In this document: positions 1 through 7,535 of the stretch, in pieces
Numbering within the stretch: position 1 is the first letter of the stretch
How the letters are laid out: every line of letters starts with the position of its first letter
Origin: Betaproteobacteria bacterium
GTDB taxonomy: Bacteria; Pseudomonadota; Gammaproteobacteria; Burkholderiales; Casimicrobiaceae
DNA length: 9,373 bases
NCBI GenBank assembly: GCA_025355395.1
Contig: JANXZT010000052.1
Location: 1-9,373, forward strand
Reading direction: 5' to 3'
Translations under genes and position numbers: made by a program
The notes under the pieces: generated by a model
What the model saw: the letters and a program-made list of their open reading frames with translations, nothing else
The model's database searches: none
What the model was told of the DNA's origin: nothing

Positions 1-2177
1 TCCACCCGCAATTGTGGCACCGTCGGACGATAAAACGTTCGCGCTTCGGCCAGCACCGAATTCTTCGACAGCGCTGCGATGAAGTCATTGGTGACTTGCG
101 CCAACCGCTGCGGATCGGCGTCGGTGCGCCCCTGCACGTAGACTTCGAAACCGCCGGTCGCGCCGAGTCCCTGGATCGCCGGAGGGTTGAACGCGAACGC
201 GATGCCATCCGAAAGCGCGAAACCCTTGCCGCTTACTTCCTGCGCGAGCTGCTGCGCGGTCTGCTTGCGCTCCTCCCACGGCTTCAACGGCATGAAGATG
301 GTGGCGGCATTCGACTTGCTGCCTCCGCCGATCAGGTCGAAGCCGTTGACGATGAAGAAGTTCTCGATGGCCTGATTGTCCTTCATCATGCCGCGCAACT
401 GCTCGGTGGTCCTGCCGGTGCGCTCCAGCGTGGCGCCATCGGGCAACACGACGGCGGAGATGATGTAGCCCTGATCTTCCGGCGGGGCAAAGCTTCCGGG
501 AATACGCCAGAACAGCACTGCGACCATCACCAGTACCATTGCGAACAGCGCGATGGCAATCACGCGCCACTTGAGGGCGATGTCGACCGCGCCCAGGAAA
601 TGTCGCGTGGCCCAGCCGAAGCCGCGGTTGAACGGAACGAACACGCGATCGAGCAGGCCCCCGGTGTGAGCGCCGGGCTTCAGCAGGACGGCGCACAGCG
701 CGGGTGTCAGCGTCAGGGCGACGATCCCCGACAGCACGACCGAGATCGCTACCGTCACGGCGAACTGGCGATAAAGCTGGCCGGCGATGCCGCCAAGAAA
801 GGCCACGGGAATGAACACGGCGCACAGCGCCAGCACGATGCCGAGGATGGCACCCTGAACCTCGCGCATCGCCTCCATGGCCGCGTCGAAGGGCGACATG
901 TGCTCCTCGCGCATCAGGCGCTCGACGTTTTCCAGCACGATGATCGCGTCGTCGACCACGATGCCGATAGCGAGCACCATTGCGAACAGCGTGAGGGTGT
1001 TGATCGAGAAGCCGAAGAGCCACAGTCCGGCAAAGGTGCCAATCAGCGACACCGGTACGGCAAGCATCGGGATGAGGGTCGCGCGCCACGTCTGCAAAAA
1101 GACAAACACGACCAGGAGCACGATGGCCGCAGCCTCGCCGATGGTCTTCAGCACTTCCCTGATCGAGGCCGACACGAAACGCGTCGTATCGTAGGGGATG
1201 ACGTAGTCGACATCGTCGGGGAATCGATCCTTCTTCAACTCCACCATCCGCGCCCGCACCGCCTCCCCAACGTCGAGTGCGTTGGCGCCCGATTGCAGGA
1301 ACACCGCGAGAGCGATCGCCGGCTGGCCGTTGACGCTGTTGGACGCGTCGTAGCTTTGGGCGCCGAGCTCGATGCGCGCGATGTCCTTCAGGCGCAGCAC
1401 GCCGGTGGGACCGGTCGAGCGCAACACGATTTCACCGAACTGCTCCGGCTCGACCAGACGACCGCGCGCCGTGACCGTGTAGACCAGCGACTGGCCCTTG
1501 GGGGCAGGGTCGGCGCCGATCTTGCCGGCGGCGAATTGCGCGTTCTGCGCATTGATCGCACTCGTGATGTCGCCGGTGGTAATCCCAAGCTGCGCCATCC
1601 GGTCGGGATTGAGCCACACCCGCATCGAATAATCGCGCGCGCCGAAGATGGAAACATCGGCGGCACCCTGGATGCGTTTCAGCTCGTCGACGACGTTTTG
1701 CGTCGCATAGTTGGAAAGAAACAGGGTGTCGTAGGTGCTCTTCGGCGAGTTGAGCGCGATGACCAGCAGGAAGTTCTGCGATCGCTTGGCGACCGTCACG
1801 CCATTGCGCCGGACTTCTTCCGGCAGCCGCGGCGTGGCGAGCTGCACGCGGTTGTTGACATTGAAGGTCGCCTTGTCGACATCGGTACCGACCTCGAACG
1901 TGGCGGTGATGGTGGCTTGGCCGTTCGATGAGGAGCTGGAATTGAAATACAGCAGATTCTCGACGCCGGAAAGTTGCTCCTCGATCGGCGCCGCGACCGT
2001 CTTTGCCAGCGTGTCGGCGGAGGCGCCGGGATAAATCGCCGTGATCGTCACGGTGGGCGGCGCGATTTCCGGATACTGCGCGATCGGCAGTATCTTTGCG
2101 GCGGCGAGCCCGGCCAGCACGATGATGATCGCCAGAACGGTCGCAAAAATAGGCCGCTCGATGAAGAATTTGGACAT
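1..2177 (-). CDS. RND multidrug efflux pump, inner-membrane permease subunit (HAE1/AcrB-MexF type), partial at C-terminus
   Basis: Proton-driven pump of the resistance-nodulation-division family. It binds drugs or other amphiphiles in the periplasm and inner membrane and passes them to an outer-membrane channel through the adaptor encoded just upstream. The first 725 residues of an expected 1040-1065 lie in the window; the rest is beyond the left edge. The N-terminus MSKFFIERPIFA is typical of the family. TM1 is about residues 9-29, the first periplasmic porter region follows, TM2-TM6 span about 340-500, and TM7 comes shortly after. Asp409 and Asp410 in the TM4 motif GIVVDDAIIVLENVER match the proton-relay pair Asp407/Asp408 of AcrB. 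The second porter region carries the family motif GLGATGGFE. The partner Lys and Arg of the relay would lie outside the window. The ATG is chosen because GGAAG (2185-2189) lies 7 bases upstream and the family N-terminus begins there. It is 65 bp downstream of the adaptor gene, so it is co-transcribed with it. Substrates cannot be told from sequence. Confidence 0.96.
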   Translation of the reverse strand, partial: MSKFFIERPIFATVLAIIIVLAGLAAAKILPIAQYPEIAPPTVTITAIYPGASADTLAKTVAAPIEEQLSGVENLLYFNSSSSSNGQATITATFEVGTDVDKATFNVNNRVQLATPRLPEEVRRNGVTVAKRSQNFLLVIALNSPKSTYDTLFLSNYATQNVVDELKRIQGAADVSIFGARDYSMRVWLNPDRMAQLGITTGDITSAINAQNAQFAAGKIGADPAPKGQSLVYTVTARGRLVEPEQFGEIVLRSTGPTGVLRLKDIARIELGAQSYDASNSVNGQPAIALAVFLQSGANALDVGEAVRARMVELKKDRFPDDVDYVIPYDTTRFVSASIREVLKTIGEAAAIVLLVVFVFLQTWRATLIPMLAVPVSLIGTFAGLWLFGFSINTLTLFAMVLAIGIVVDDAIIVLENVERLMREEHMSPFDAAMEAMREVQGAILGIVLALCAVFIPVAFLGGIAGQLYRQFAVTVAISVVLSGIVALTLTPALCAVLLKPGAHTGGLLDRVFVPFNRGFGWATRHFLGAVDIALKWRVIAIALFAMVLVMVAVLFWRIPGSFAPPEDQGYIISAVVLPDGATLERTGRTTEQLRGMMKDNQAIENFFIVNGFDLIGGGSKSNAATIFMPLKPWEERKQTAQQLAQEVSGKGFALSDGIAFAFNPPAIQGLGATGGFEVYVQGRTDADPQRLAQVTNDFIAALSKNSVLAEARTFYRPTVPQLRV

Positions 2178-2242
2178 GAATGGGCTTCCGCTGCCTTCGT
2201 GGAGTGATGCGTCGCGCCGGGTGCTTCCGCGACGTAAAGCGG

Positions 2243-3514
2243 TTACTGCTTGGTCGTCGGGGGTGTGGACTTCGCGGTGGGAGCCACTGGTGCCGGCGAT
2301 GACTTTCCGCTCGCGCCGGCGTCGGTTGGCCCGGGCGCTGCCGGTGCCTGACCCGCCGGGTGGGGCGCGACCGTTGCACCGGGGCGAAGCTTCAGGAGAT
2401 TGTCGACGATGACCTTGTCACCCGCGGCGAGCCCTTTGGTGACGACCCAGTCTGCACCGGACCAGCCATCGGTTTCCACGGGGCGCGGCGCCGCCTTGTT
2501 GTCCGCACTGACCACGAACACGGCCTTCCCCTGCTCGCTCTGGGCTACCGCCGCTTGCGGAACCAGGACGCCCTCACGCGCGCCGGTCGTGACCTGCACC
2601 CGCACGAACTGACCGGGAAGGATCAATAACCGGATGTTCGGAAACTCGGCGCGCAGCGGTACGGTGCCGGTCTTCAAGTCCATGCTCGACGCCGCGAAAT
2701 TGAGCTTGCCGGGCGCGTCGTACGGCGTGCCGTCCGGCAGCAGGAGCTTCACGGTGGCGTTGCCGTTGGCTCGCCGCAACTGCAGCGTCTCGGCTTCGGA
2801 GAGCGAGAAACGTACCCAGATCGGATCGGTGATATTGATCGTGGTGAGAAGGTCGGTCCCGGCAGCGACGAGACTCCCTTCCGAGCGCTGCGCCCGGCCG
2901 GTAACCCCGGAGATCGGCGCCGTCACGTTGGTGTAGGAGAGGTTGAGATTGGCTTCGCGCACCTTGGCCTCCGCGGCAGCGAGCTGCGCCTGATTGGTCG
3001 CAACCGCGGATGTTGCGTCGTCGTATTCCTTCTGGCTGATCGCGCGTTGCTCGACCAGCGGCTTCAGGCGCGTCGCCTCGCGCTGTGCGCGCTCGATGTT
3101 GGCCTTCTCCTGAGCAAGCGCCGCCGCGGTCTGCGAAAGCGCAATCTCGAATGGCGCGCGGTCGATCGTGAACAGCGTTGCGCCGGCCTTGACCTTGTCA
3201 CCCTCCTTGTACAGTTGATGGGTGAGGATGCCCGATACGCGGGCGCGGACTTCGACTTCCTTCGAGCCCTCGGCCTGGCCGACCGCCTCGACAATAAGCG
3301 GAACGCGCTGCGGCTTCACCTCGATCACCGATACCGGCATGGCCATCGGCGGGCCGCCGCCCGGGCCCCCGGGTCCGGCTTTCTTGCCCGCCGCGGGATC
3401 TTCCTTGCTGCAGGCCACCGCAAGCAGTGCGACGACGGTGATGCATGCGAGCCGCGCCATGTCGAAATTGCGGGCGCCGTGCAGGCGCAGGAAAAGTATC
3501 TTCGCGGAGTTCAT
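2243..3514 (-). CDS. RND efflux periplasmic adaptor (membrane fusion) lipoprotein, AcrA/MexE type
   Basis: Adaptor that bridges the inner-membrane RND pump and an outer-membrane channel. The 423-residue product starts with a lipoprotein-like signal: hydrophobic residues 22-34 end in AVAC, with Cys35 as the likely lipidated residue. A Gly/Pro-rich linker follows (about 43-60). Then come the split lipoyl-like domain (about 85-122 and 196-225, with the family motif TAPISGVTGR), an alpha-helical coiled-coil hairpin (about 124-195), a beta-barrel domain (about 225-310, including TDPIWVRFSLSE) and a membrane-proximal domain (about 312-380). A Pro/Ala/Ser/Thr-rich tail (381-423) is probably disordered. 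The start is uncertain: neither this ATG nor Met19 (3460) has a clear Shine-Dalgarno sequence, and starting at Met19 would give a shorter 16-residue signal. An in-frame stop at 3548-3550 limits any longer version. It is the first gene of the pump operon, under the promoter at 3550-3577. An outer-membrane factor gene is not visible in the window. Confidence 0.95.
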   Translation of the reverse strand: MNSAKILFLRLHGARNFDMARLACITVVALLAVACSKEDPAAGKKAGPGGPGGGPPMAMPVSVIEVKPQRVPLIVEAVGQAEGSKEVEVRARVSGILTHQLYKEGDKVKAGATLFTIDRAPFEIALSQTAAALAQEKANIERAQREATRLKPLVEQRAISQKEYDDATSAVATNQAQLAAAEAKVREANLNLSYTNVTAPISGVTGRAQRSEGSLVAAGTDLLTTINITDPIWVRFSLSEAETLQLRRANGNATVKLLLPDGTPYDAPGKLNFAASSMDLKTGTVPLRAEFPNIRLLILPGQFVRVQVTTGAREGVLVPQAAVAQSEQGKAVFVVSADNKAAPRPVETDGWSGADWVVTKGLAAGDKVIVDNLLKLRPGATVAPHPAGQAPAAPGPTDAGASGKSSPAPVAPTAKSTPPTTKQ

Positions 3515-3549
3515 TGGAAGTATATGTGCGCTGGTGTTCGACGGCGGCT

Positions 3550-3577
3550 ATTATATACAATCACAACTGTATGTAAA
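3550..3577 (-). promoter_or_regulatory. sigma70-type promoter of the efflux operon
   Basis: Reading the minus strand, a -35 box TTTACA (3572-3577, 5 of 6 consensus bases) is followed by a 16-base spacer and a perfect -10 box TATAAT (3550-3555). Transcription should start near 3543, leaving a leader of about 29 bases before the adaptor ATG at 3514. The spacer is almost entirely occupied by the inverted repeat described as the repressor operator. Confidence 0.75.
3552..3575. promoter_or_regulatory. AcrR/TtgR-like operator in the tetR-efflux intergenic region
   Basis: Imperfect 24-bp inverted repeat with half-sites TATATACA (3552-3559) and TGTATGTA (3568-3575), which are complementary at 7 of 8 positions, around the 8-base core ATCACAAC. 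Read on the minus strand it matches the E. coli AcrR operator, as I remember it, at 21 of 24 positions. It lies between the -35 and -10 boxes of the efflux promoter and 19 bases before the tetR start, so the bound repressor would block polymerase on the pump operon and probably act on its own gene. The binding protein is inferred to be the adjacent TetR-family regulator. Confidence 0.75.
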
Positions 3578-3594
3578 TCACGGTCCTGCGCAAA

Positions 3595-4248
3595 ATGGCT
3601 CGTCGCACCAAGGAAGAATCGGCCAAGACGCGATGCGCGATCATTGCCGCGGCGCGCGAGGTGTTCCAGCGCAACGGCGTGTCGCGCACCACGATGGAGC
3701 AGATCGCCGACGCTGCCGGGGTGACACGCGGTGCCGTGTACTGGCATTTCGCCGACAAGACCGCCGTCTTCTACGCCGTGCGCGATCAGGTCGCCCTGCC
3801 GCTCATGGATCGCATGAATTTCGAGCTTTTGAGCGGCAAGACCGCCGACCCATTGCAGCGGATCGAGCTCTTCCTCGGTGCGCTGACCGATGCGCTGGTC
3901 GGGTGCGCCGAGGTGCAGTCGACGTTCGACATCATGACGTTCAAGTGCGAGTACGTGGACGAGTTCCGCAGGGAGCTCGTCGAATCGCGGCATGTGCATA
4001 TGGAGCTGCTCGCCAGCCTGACGCGAGTGTACAAGGAGGCCGCGCGGGCGAAGCTCCTGCGCCCTGCAATGTCTCCCGAAATTGCGGCGACCGACACCAT
4101 GATTTTCCTCTCCGGACTGGTCCGCCTGTGGCTCATGGACAAGAGCGGCAAGCTCGTTCGAAAACGGGTGGGGACACTGATCCGGGCGCACGTTGCCGGG
4201 CGCCGCGCCCCCCCGGTGCTTGGCGGGGTCGCGGCCGGCAGGCGGTAG
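3595..4248 (+). CDS. TetR/AcrR-family repressor of the divergent efflux operon (AcrR/TtgR-like)
   Basis: Drug-responsive transcriptional repressor of 217 residues, within the usual 200-220 of the family. The N-terminus MARRTKEES is nearly that of AcrR and TtgR. The helix-turn-helix spans about residues 32-52 and ends in the hallmark GVTRGAVYWHF. The ligand-binding half keeps the KCE signature of the AcrR/TtgR subgroup (residues 117-119, in TFKCEY) and the late GLVRLWL helix. The family releases DNA when hydrophobic drugs bind the C-terminal pocket; that mode is inferred here. It diverges from the adaptor gene with 80 bases between the start codons, with the operator in that gap. No Shine-Dalgarno sequence precedes the ATG. 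After about residue 203 the sequence runs into a seven-C tract and a Gly/Ala/Arg/Pro-rich tail with no family counterpart that I recognise, which may be a lineage-specific extension or a frameshift. Confidence 0.93.
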   Translation: MARRTKEESAKTRCAIIAAAREVFQRNGVSRTTMEQIADAAGVTRGAVYWHFADKTAVFYAVRDQVALPLMDRMNFELLSGKTADPLQRIELFLGALTDALVGCAEVQSTFDIMTFKCEYVDEFRRELVESRHVHMELLASLTRVYKEAARAKLLRPAMSPEIAATDTMIFLSGLVRLWLMDKSGKLVRKRVGTLIRAHVAGRRAPPVLGGVAAGRR

Positions 4249-4297
4249 TCGGCGTTGCCTCGAGCGCGCTAGCCCGGGCGACCCCCTTTGAGGAAGT

Positions 4298-4330
4298 GGG
4301 CCTGCAGACGGTCCGCCGGGGCCCCTTTTT
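4298..4330 (+). terminator. candidate imperfect terminator after tetR
   Basis: GGGCC (4298-4302) can pair with GGCCC (4320-4324), and inside it CGG (4309-4311) can pair with CCG (4316-4318) around the loop TCCG. The structure leaves a six-base bulge on the left arm, and a five-T run follows at 4326-4330. It is positioned to separate tetR from the groESL promoter, but the stem is irregular, so the call is tentative. Confidence 0.35.
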
Positions 4331-4340
4331 CCCGAAGCTC

Positions 4341-4369
4341 TTGATTTAATCCGCGCGCGGCCGTATGAT
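4341..4369 (+). promoter_or_regulatory. groESL promoter
   Basis: A -35 box TTGATT (4341-4346, 4 of 6 sigma70 consensus bases) and a -10 box TATGAT (4364-4369, 5 of 6) are separated by exactly 17 bases. The preceding C makes CTTGA, which also resembles a sigma32 -35 core, but no good sigma32 -10 (CCCCAT-like) is present, so a sigma70 promoter under CIRCE control is the better reading. The start point should fall near 4376, inside the CIRCE element, leaving a leader of about 95 bases. Confidence 0.75.
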
Positions 4370-4395
4370 TAGCACTCGTCTACGGTGAGTGCTAG
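4369..4395. promoter_or_regulatory. CIRCE element (HrcA operator)
   Basis: TTAGCACTC (4369-4377), nine bases, then GAGTGCTAG (4387-4395). The CIRCE consensus is TTAGCACTC-N9-GAGTGCTAA, so 17 of 18 positions match; only the last base differs. It begins on the last base of the -10 box and covers the expected transcription start, the classical position for HrcA repression of groESL. It would also fold as a hairpin in the 5' end of the mRNA. hrcA itself is not in the window. Confidence 0.95.
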
Positions 4396-4471
4396 CAAAT
4401 GCCCCGCCCAACGCGGGTCCGTTAGCGCAGCACTTGGTTCTCCAACCCCTGAAGCAGGAGTAAGCACTAAC

Positions 4472-4759
4472 ATGAATATCCGTCCTTTGAACGACCGAGT
4501 GATCGTCAAACGCGTCGAAGAGGAAAAGAAGTCCGCTGGCGGGATCGTCATTCCCGACACCGCCGCCGAAAAGCCCTCCCAGGGCGAAGTGATCGCGGTG
4601 GGCCCGGGCAAGACCGACGACAACGGCAAGATCATCCCCATGGGCGTGAAGTCCGGCAATCGCGTGCTGTTCGGCAAGTACTCCGGCCAGGAATTCAAGC
4701 TCGAAGGCCAGGATTACCTGCATATGCGCGAAGACGACATCATCGGCATCGTCGGCTAA
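4472..4759 (+). CDS. groES: co-chaperonin GroES (Hsp10)
   Basis: Forms the seven-subunit lid that caps GroEL during ATP-driven protein folding in the cytoplasm. The product is 95 residues, the normal GroES length. It starts with MNIRPLNDRVIVKR, has the mobile loop around residues 16-32 with GGIVIPDTA, carries the core GEVIAVGPGK and ends in EDDIIGIVG. The ATG is fixed by homology and by AGGAG at 4456-4460, 11 bases upstream; a longer frame reaching into the CIRCE element is rejected. It is the first gene of the groES-groEL operon, 37 bp before groEL, under the CIRCE-controlled promoter at 4341-4369. No unusual residues are apparent. Confidence 0.98.
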   Translation: MNIRPLNDRVIVKRVEEEKKSAGGIVIPDTAAEKPSQGEVIAVGPGKTDDNGKIIPMGVKSGNRVLFGKYSGQEFKLEGQDYLHMREDDIIGIVG

Positions 4760-4796
4760 GCGACTTCATTACGCACCAGATTCAGGAGAAACAGAC

Positions 4797-6449
<1,653 letters not shown>

Positions 6450-6487
6450 GCGATCAACCGCGCCTGAGACCCCAGGGCTTTGTTGCG

Positions 6488-6541
6488 CGGGCTTGCCCGA
6501 CATTCGAATACTGTCTTCACCCGCACGCCTCGTTCTGAGGC
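6488..6541 (+). other. two short perfect hairpins in the groEL 3' untranslated region
   Basis: CGGGC (6488-6492) pairs with GCCCG (6495-6499) across a two-base gap, and GCCTC (6527-6531) pairs with GAGGC (6537-6541) around a five-base loop. Neither is followed by a T-run, so they are not terminators themselves. They may stabilise the 3' end of the mRNA or be chance, given the base composition. Confidence 0.25.
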
Positions 6542-6568
6542 CTTAGTTCGCGGTTAGGCAAGGTGACT

Positions 6569-6595
6569 AAAGCCCCGCTTCGGCGGGGTTTTTTT
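6569..6595 (+). terminator. intrinsic terminator of the groESL operon
   Basis: CCCCGC (6573-6578) pairs perfectly with GCGGGG (6583-6588) around a TTCG tetraloop, giving the very stable C(UUCG)G fold. The stem can extend by a G-T pair and three A-T pairs, and a seven-T run follows at 6589-6595. It lies 120 bases after the groEL stop. The AAA before the stem could also give some termination from the other strand. Confidence 0.93.
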
Positions 6596-6826
6596 CGGGC
6601 GCTTTGGCCCGCGCGTGATCCGTCCGGCCGATGTCCAGCGTGAGTGAGCGTTACGCAATTGACTGCGTCCTGACCCCGATATCGTCGTCCCCGCGAATGC
6701 TAAATACCCAGCGGCGTCGGTATTAAGGGAACAACAGTCTGCAGATGCGAACGCGGGTCCACGGCCCGCCCGGCGACGTGGCGAAGACAATTGATTTAGA
6801 CTAGCGCCGTGGCCGCGCCGGACGTT
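6596..6826. other. intergenic stretch without a convincing gene
   Basis: Between the groESL terminator and the short leader ORF I see no coding frame with recognisable sequence. A 94-codon minus-strand frame (6554-6838) crosses the terminator and has no family features. The stretch contains one small inverted repeat, AATACC (6703-6708) and GGTATT (6719-6724). A weak promoter-like pair, TTGACT (6659-6664) and TATCGT (6680-6685), has a 15-base spacer, which is too short to trust. It should hold the promoter for the genes to the right, but I cannot place it. Confidence 0.5.
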
Positions 6827-6901
6827 ATGAACCACCACAACAATATGCCCCGGTCATTCACGGCACGGCGCGCGATGGGGCAACAGATCAAAGGCCCATG
6901 A
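6827..6901 (+). CDS. possible 24-residue leader peptide ORF overlapping the next start codon
   Basis: A short frame starts at ATG 6827 (MNHHNNMPRS...) and its TGA at 6899-6901 overlaps the ATG of the DUF2726-like gene in the arrangement ATGA. Such overlaps often mark translational coupling. No strong Shine-Dalgarno sequence precedes it, only GGA shortly upstream, and the peptide has no recognisable family. It may be chance; it is listed because the overlap is exact and the downstream gene has only a poorly spaced ribosome site. Confidence 0.25.
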   Translation: MNHHNNMPRSFTARRAMGQQIKGP

Positions 6902-7488
6902 ACTCCGGACTTCTATTCGTGCTCGCCATGAGTGTCCTGGCCATCGCGGTGGTCATTGGCCTGGTGCGCCGCAAGCGCGAAGCCGCCGGCGGCGTGCGCG
7001 GAGGGGGTGATGGCGACATCACCGCTGCGCAATGGACCGAGGGCGAGACCACGCGCCTTTTGTCATCGGCGGAGTTGCCGGGCCTGTACCTGCTGCGGCC
7101 GCGCTTCCTTTCCAAGGCCGACGGCGTGGTGTTCCTGCTCATCAAAGCGGCGTTCCCGCGGCACGAAATATTCGCCCGCGTTCGACTGGCCGATGTGTTG
7201 CAGGTCAAGATCGGCCCGCAGGGCATGGAACGGCTGCGCGCATTTCGCAAGATCGCCAACCAGCACGTCGGGTTTGTCATTTGCGACCGCGACATGACGA
7301 TTCTTGCGATCGTCGATTCGCGGGAGCCGGATCAGGTCATCAATCCGCGCGATCAAAAGCTCGAGATCATCAAGCAGCGCTGCCTGCAGGCGGCGCAGGT
7401 GAAATACGTGTGCGTATACCCGCCGCAGCTGCCGAAGTATCGGGAGTTGCGGGAAAAAATACTCGGGCCCGCCGTCGATTTGGTCTGA
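6898..7488 (+). CDS. membrane-anchored DUF2726-like protein
   Basis: A 196-residue protein of unproven function. Residues 4-23 form one hydrophobic segment followed by RRKR, which suggests an N-terminal anchor with the rest in the cytoplasm. Residues about 52-190 resemble the DUF2726 family, which I know as a restriction-endonuclease-fold-like domain: LLSSAELPGLYLL, then FARVRLADVLQVK (92-104), HVGFVICD (123-130), LAIVDSRE (136-143), PRD (150-152) and a late segment VKYVCVYPPQLPKY. Typical members have VDFV and ELDD where this one has VGFV (Gly125) and VDSR (139-142), so the acidic metal-binding pattern seems lost and enzymatic activity is doubtful. AAAGG (6890-6894) lies only three bases before the ATG; an alternative start at Met11 (6928) would halve the membrane segment. 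It ends 47 bp before the dehydrogenase gene and may be co-transcribed with it. The family call is from memory of its pattern. Confidence 0.7.
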   Translation: MNSGLLFVLAMSVLAIAVVIGLVRRKREAAGGVRGGGDGDITAAQWTEGETTRLLSSAELPGLYLLRPRFLSKADGVVFLLIKAAFPRHEIFARVRLADVLQVKIGPQGMERLRAFRKIANQHVGFVICDRDMTILAIVDSREPDQVINPRDQKLEIIKQRCLQAAQVKYVCVYPPQLPKYRELREKILGPAVDLV

Positions 7489-7535
7489 TCGCTCCGGCAT
7501 AGGCAATCCCGCCAATCGATCGCCCGAGGCTTCGC

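Noticed and set aside
12..1931. Open frame of 639 codons on the plus strand
   Set aside because: It lies fully antisense to the RND pump gene, whose minus-strand protein matches the family along its whole length. The predicted product is Arg/His/Asp-rich with no recognisable domain, as expected of a mirror frame in G/C-rich DNA.
3222..4349. Open frame of 375 codons on the plus strand across the adaptor start, operator and tetR
   Set aside because: It reads through a regulatory gap and lies in a different frame from tetR, whose own frame gives a clean AcrR-type protein.
4385..4471. Longer GroES starting upstream
   Set aside because: It would begin inside the CIRCE element and add 29 residues absent from GroES proteins; AGGAG and the homologous MNIRPLNDRV start fix the ATG at 4472.
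6659..6685. Promoter made of TTGACT and TATCGT
   Set aside because: The spacer is only 15 bases and the -10 box matches at 4 of 6 positions; I could not support it as a promoter.
6554..6838. 94-codon frame on the minus strand after groEL
   Set aside because: It crosses the groESL terminator stem, has a low-complexity basic product and no family resemblance.
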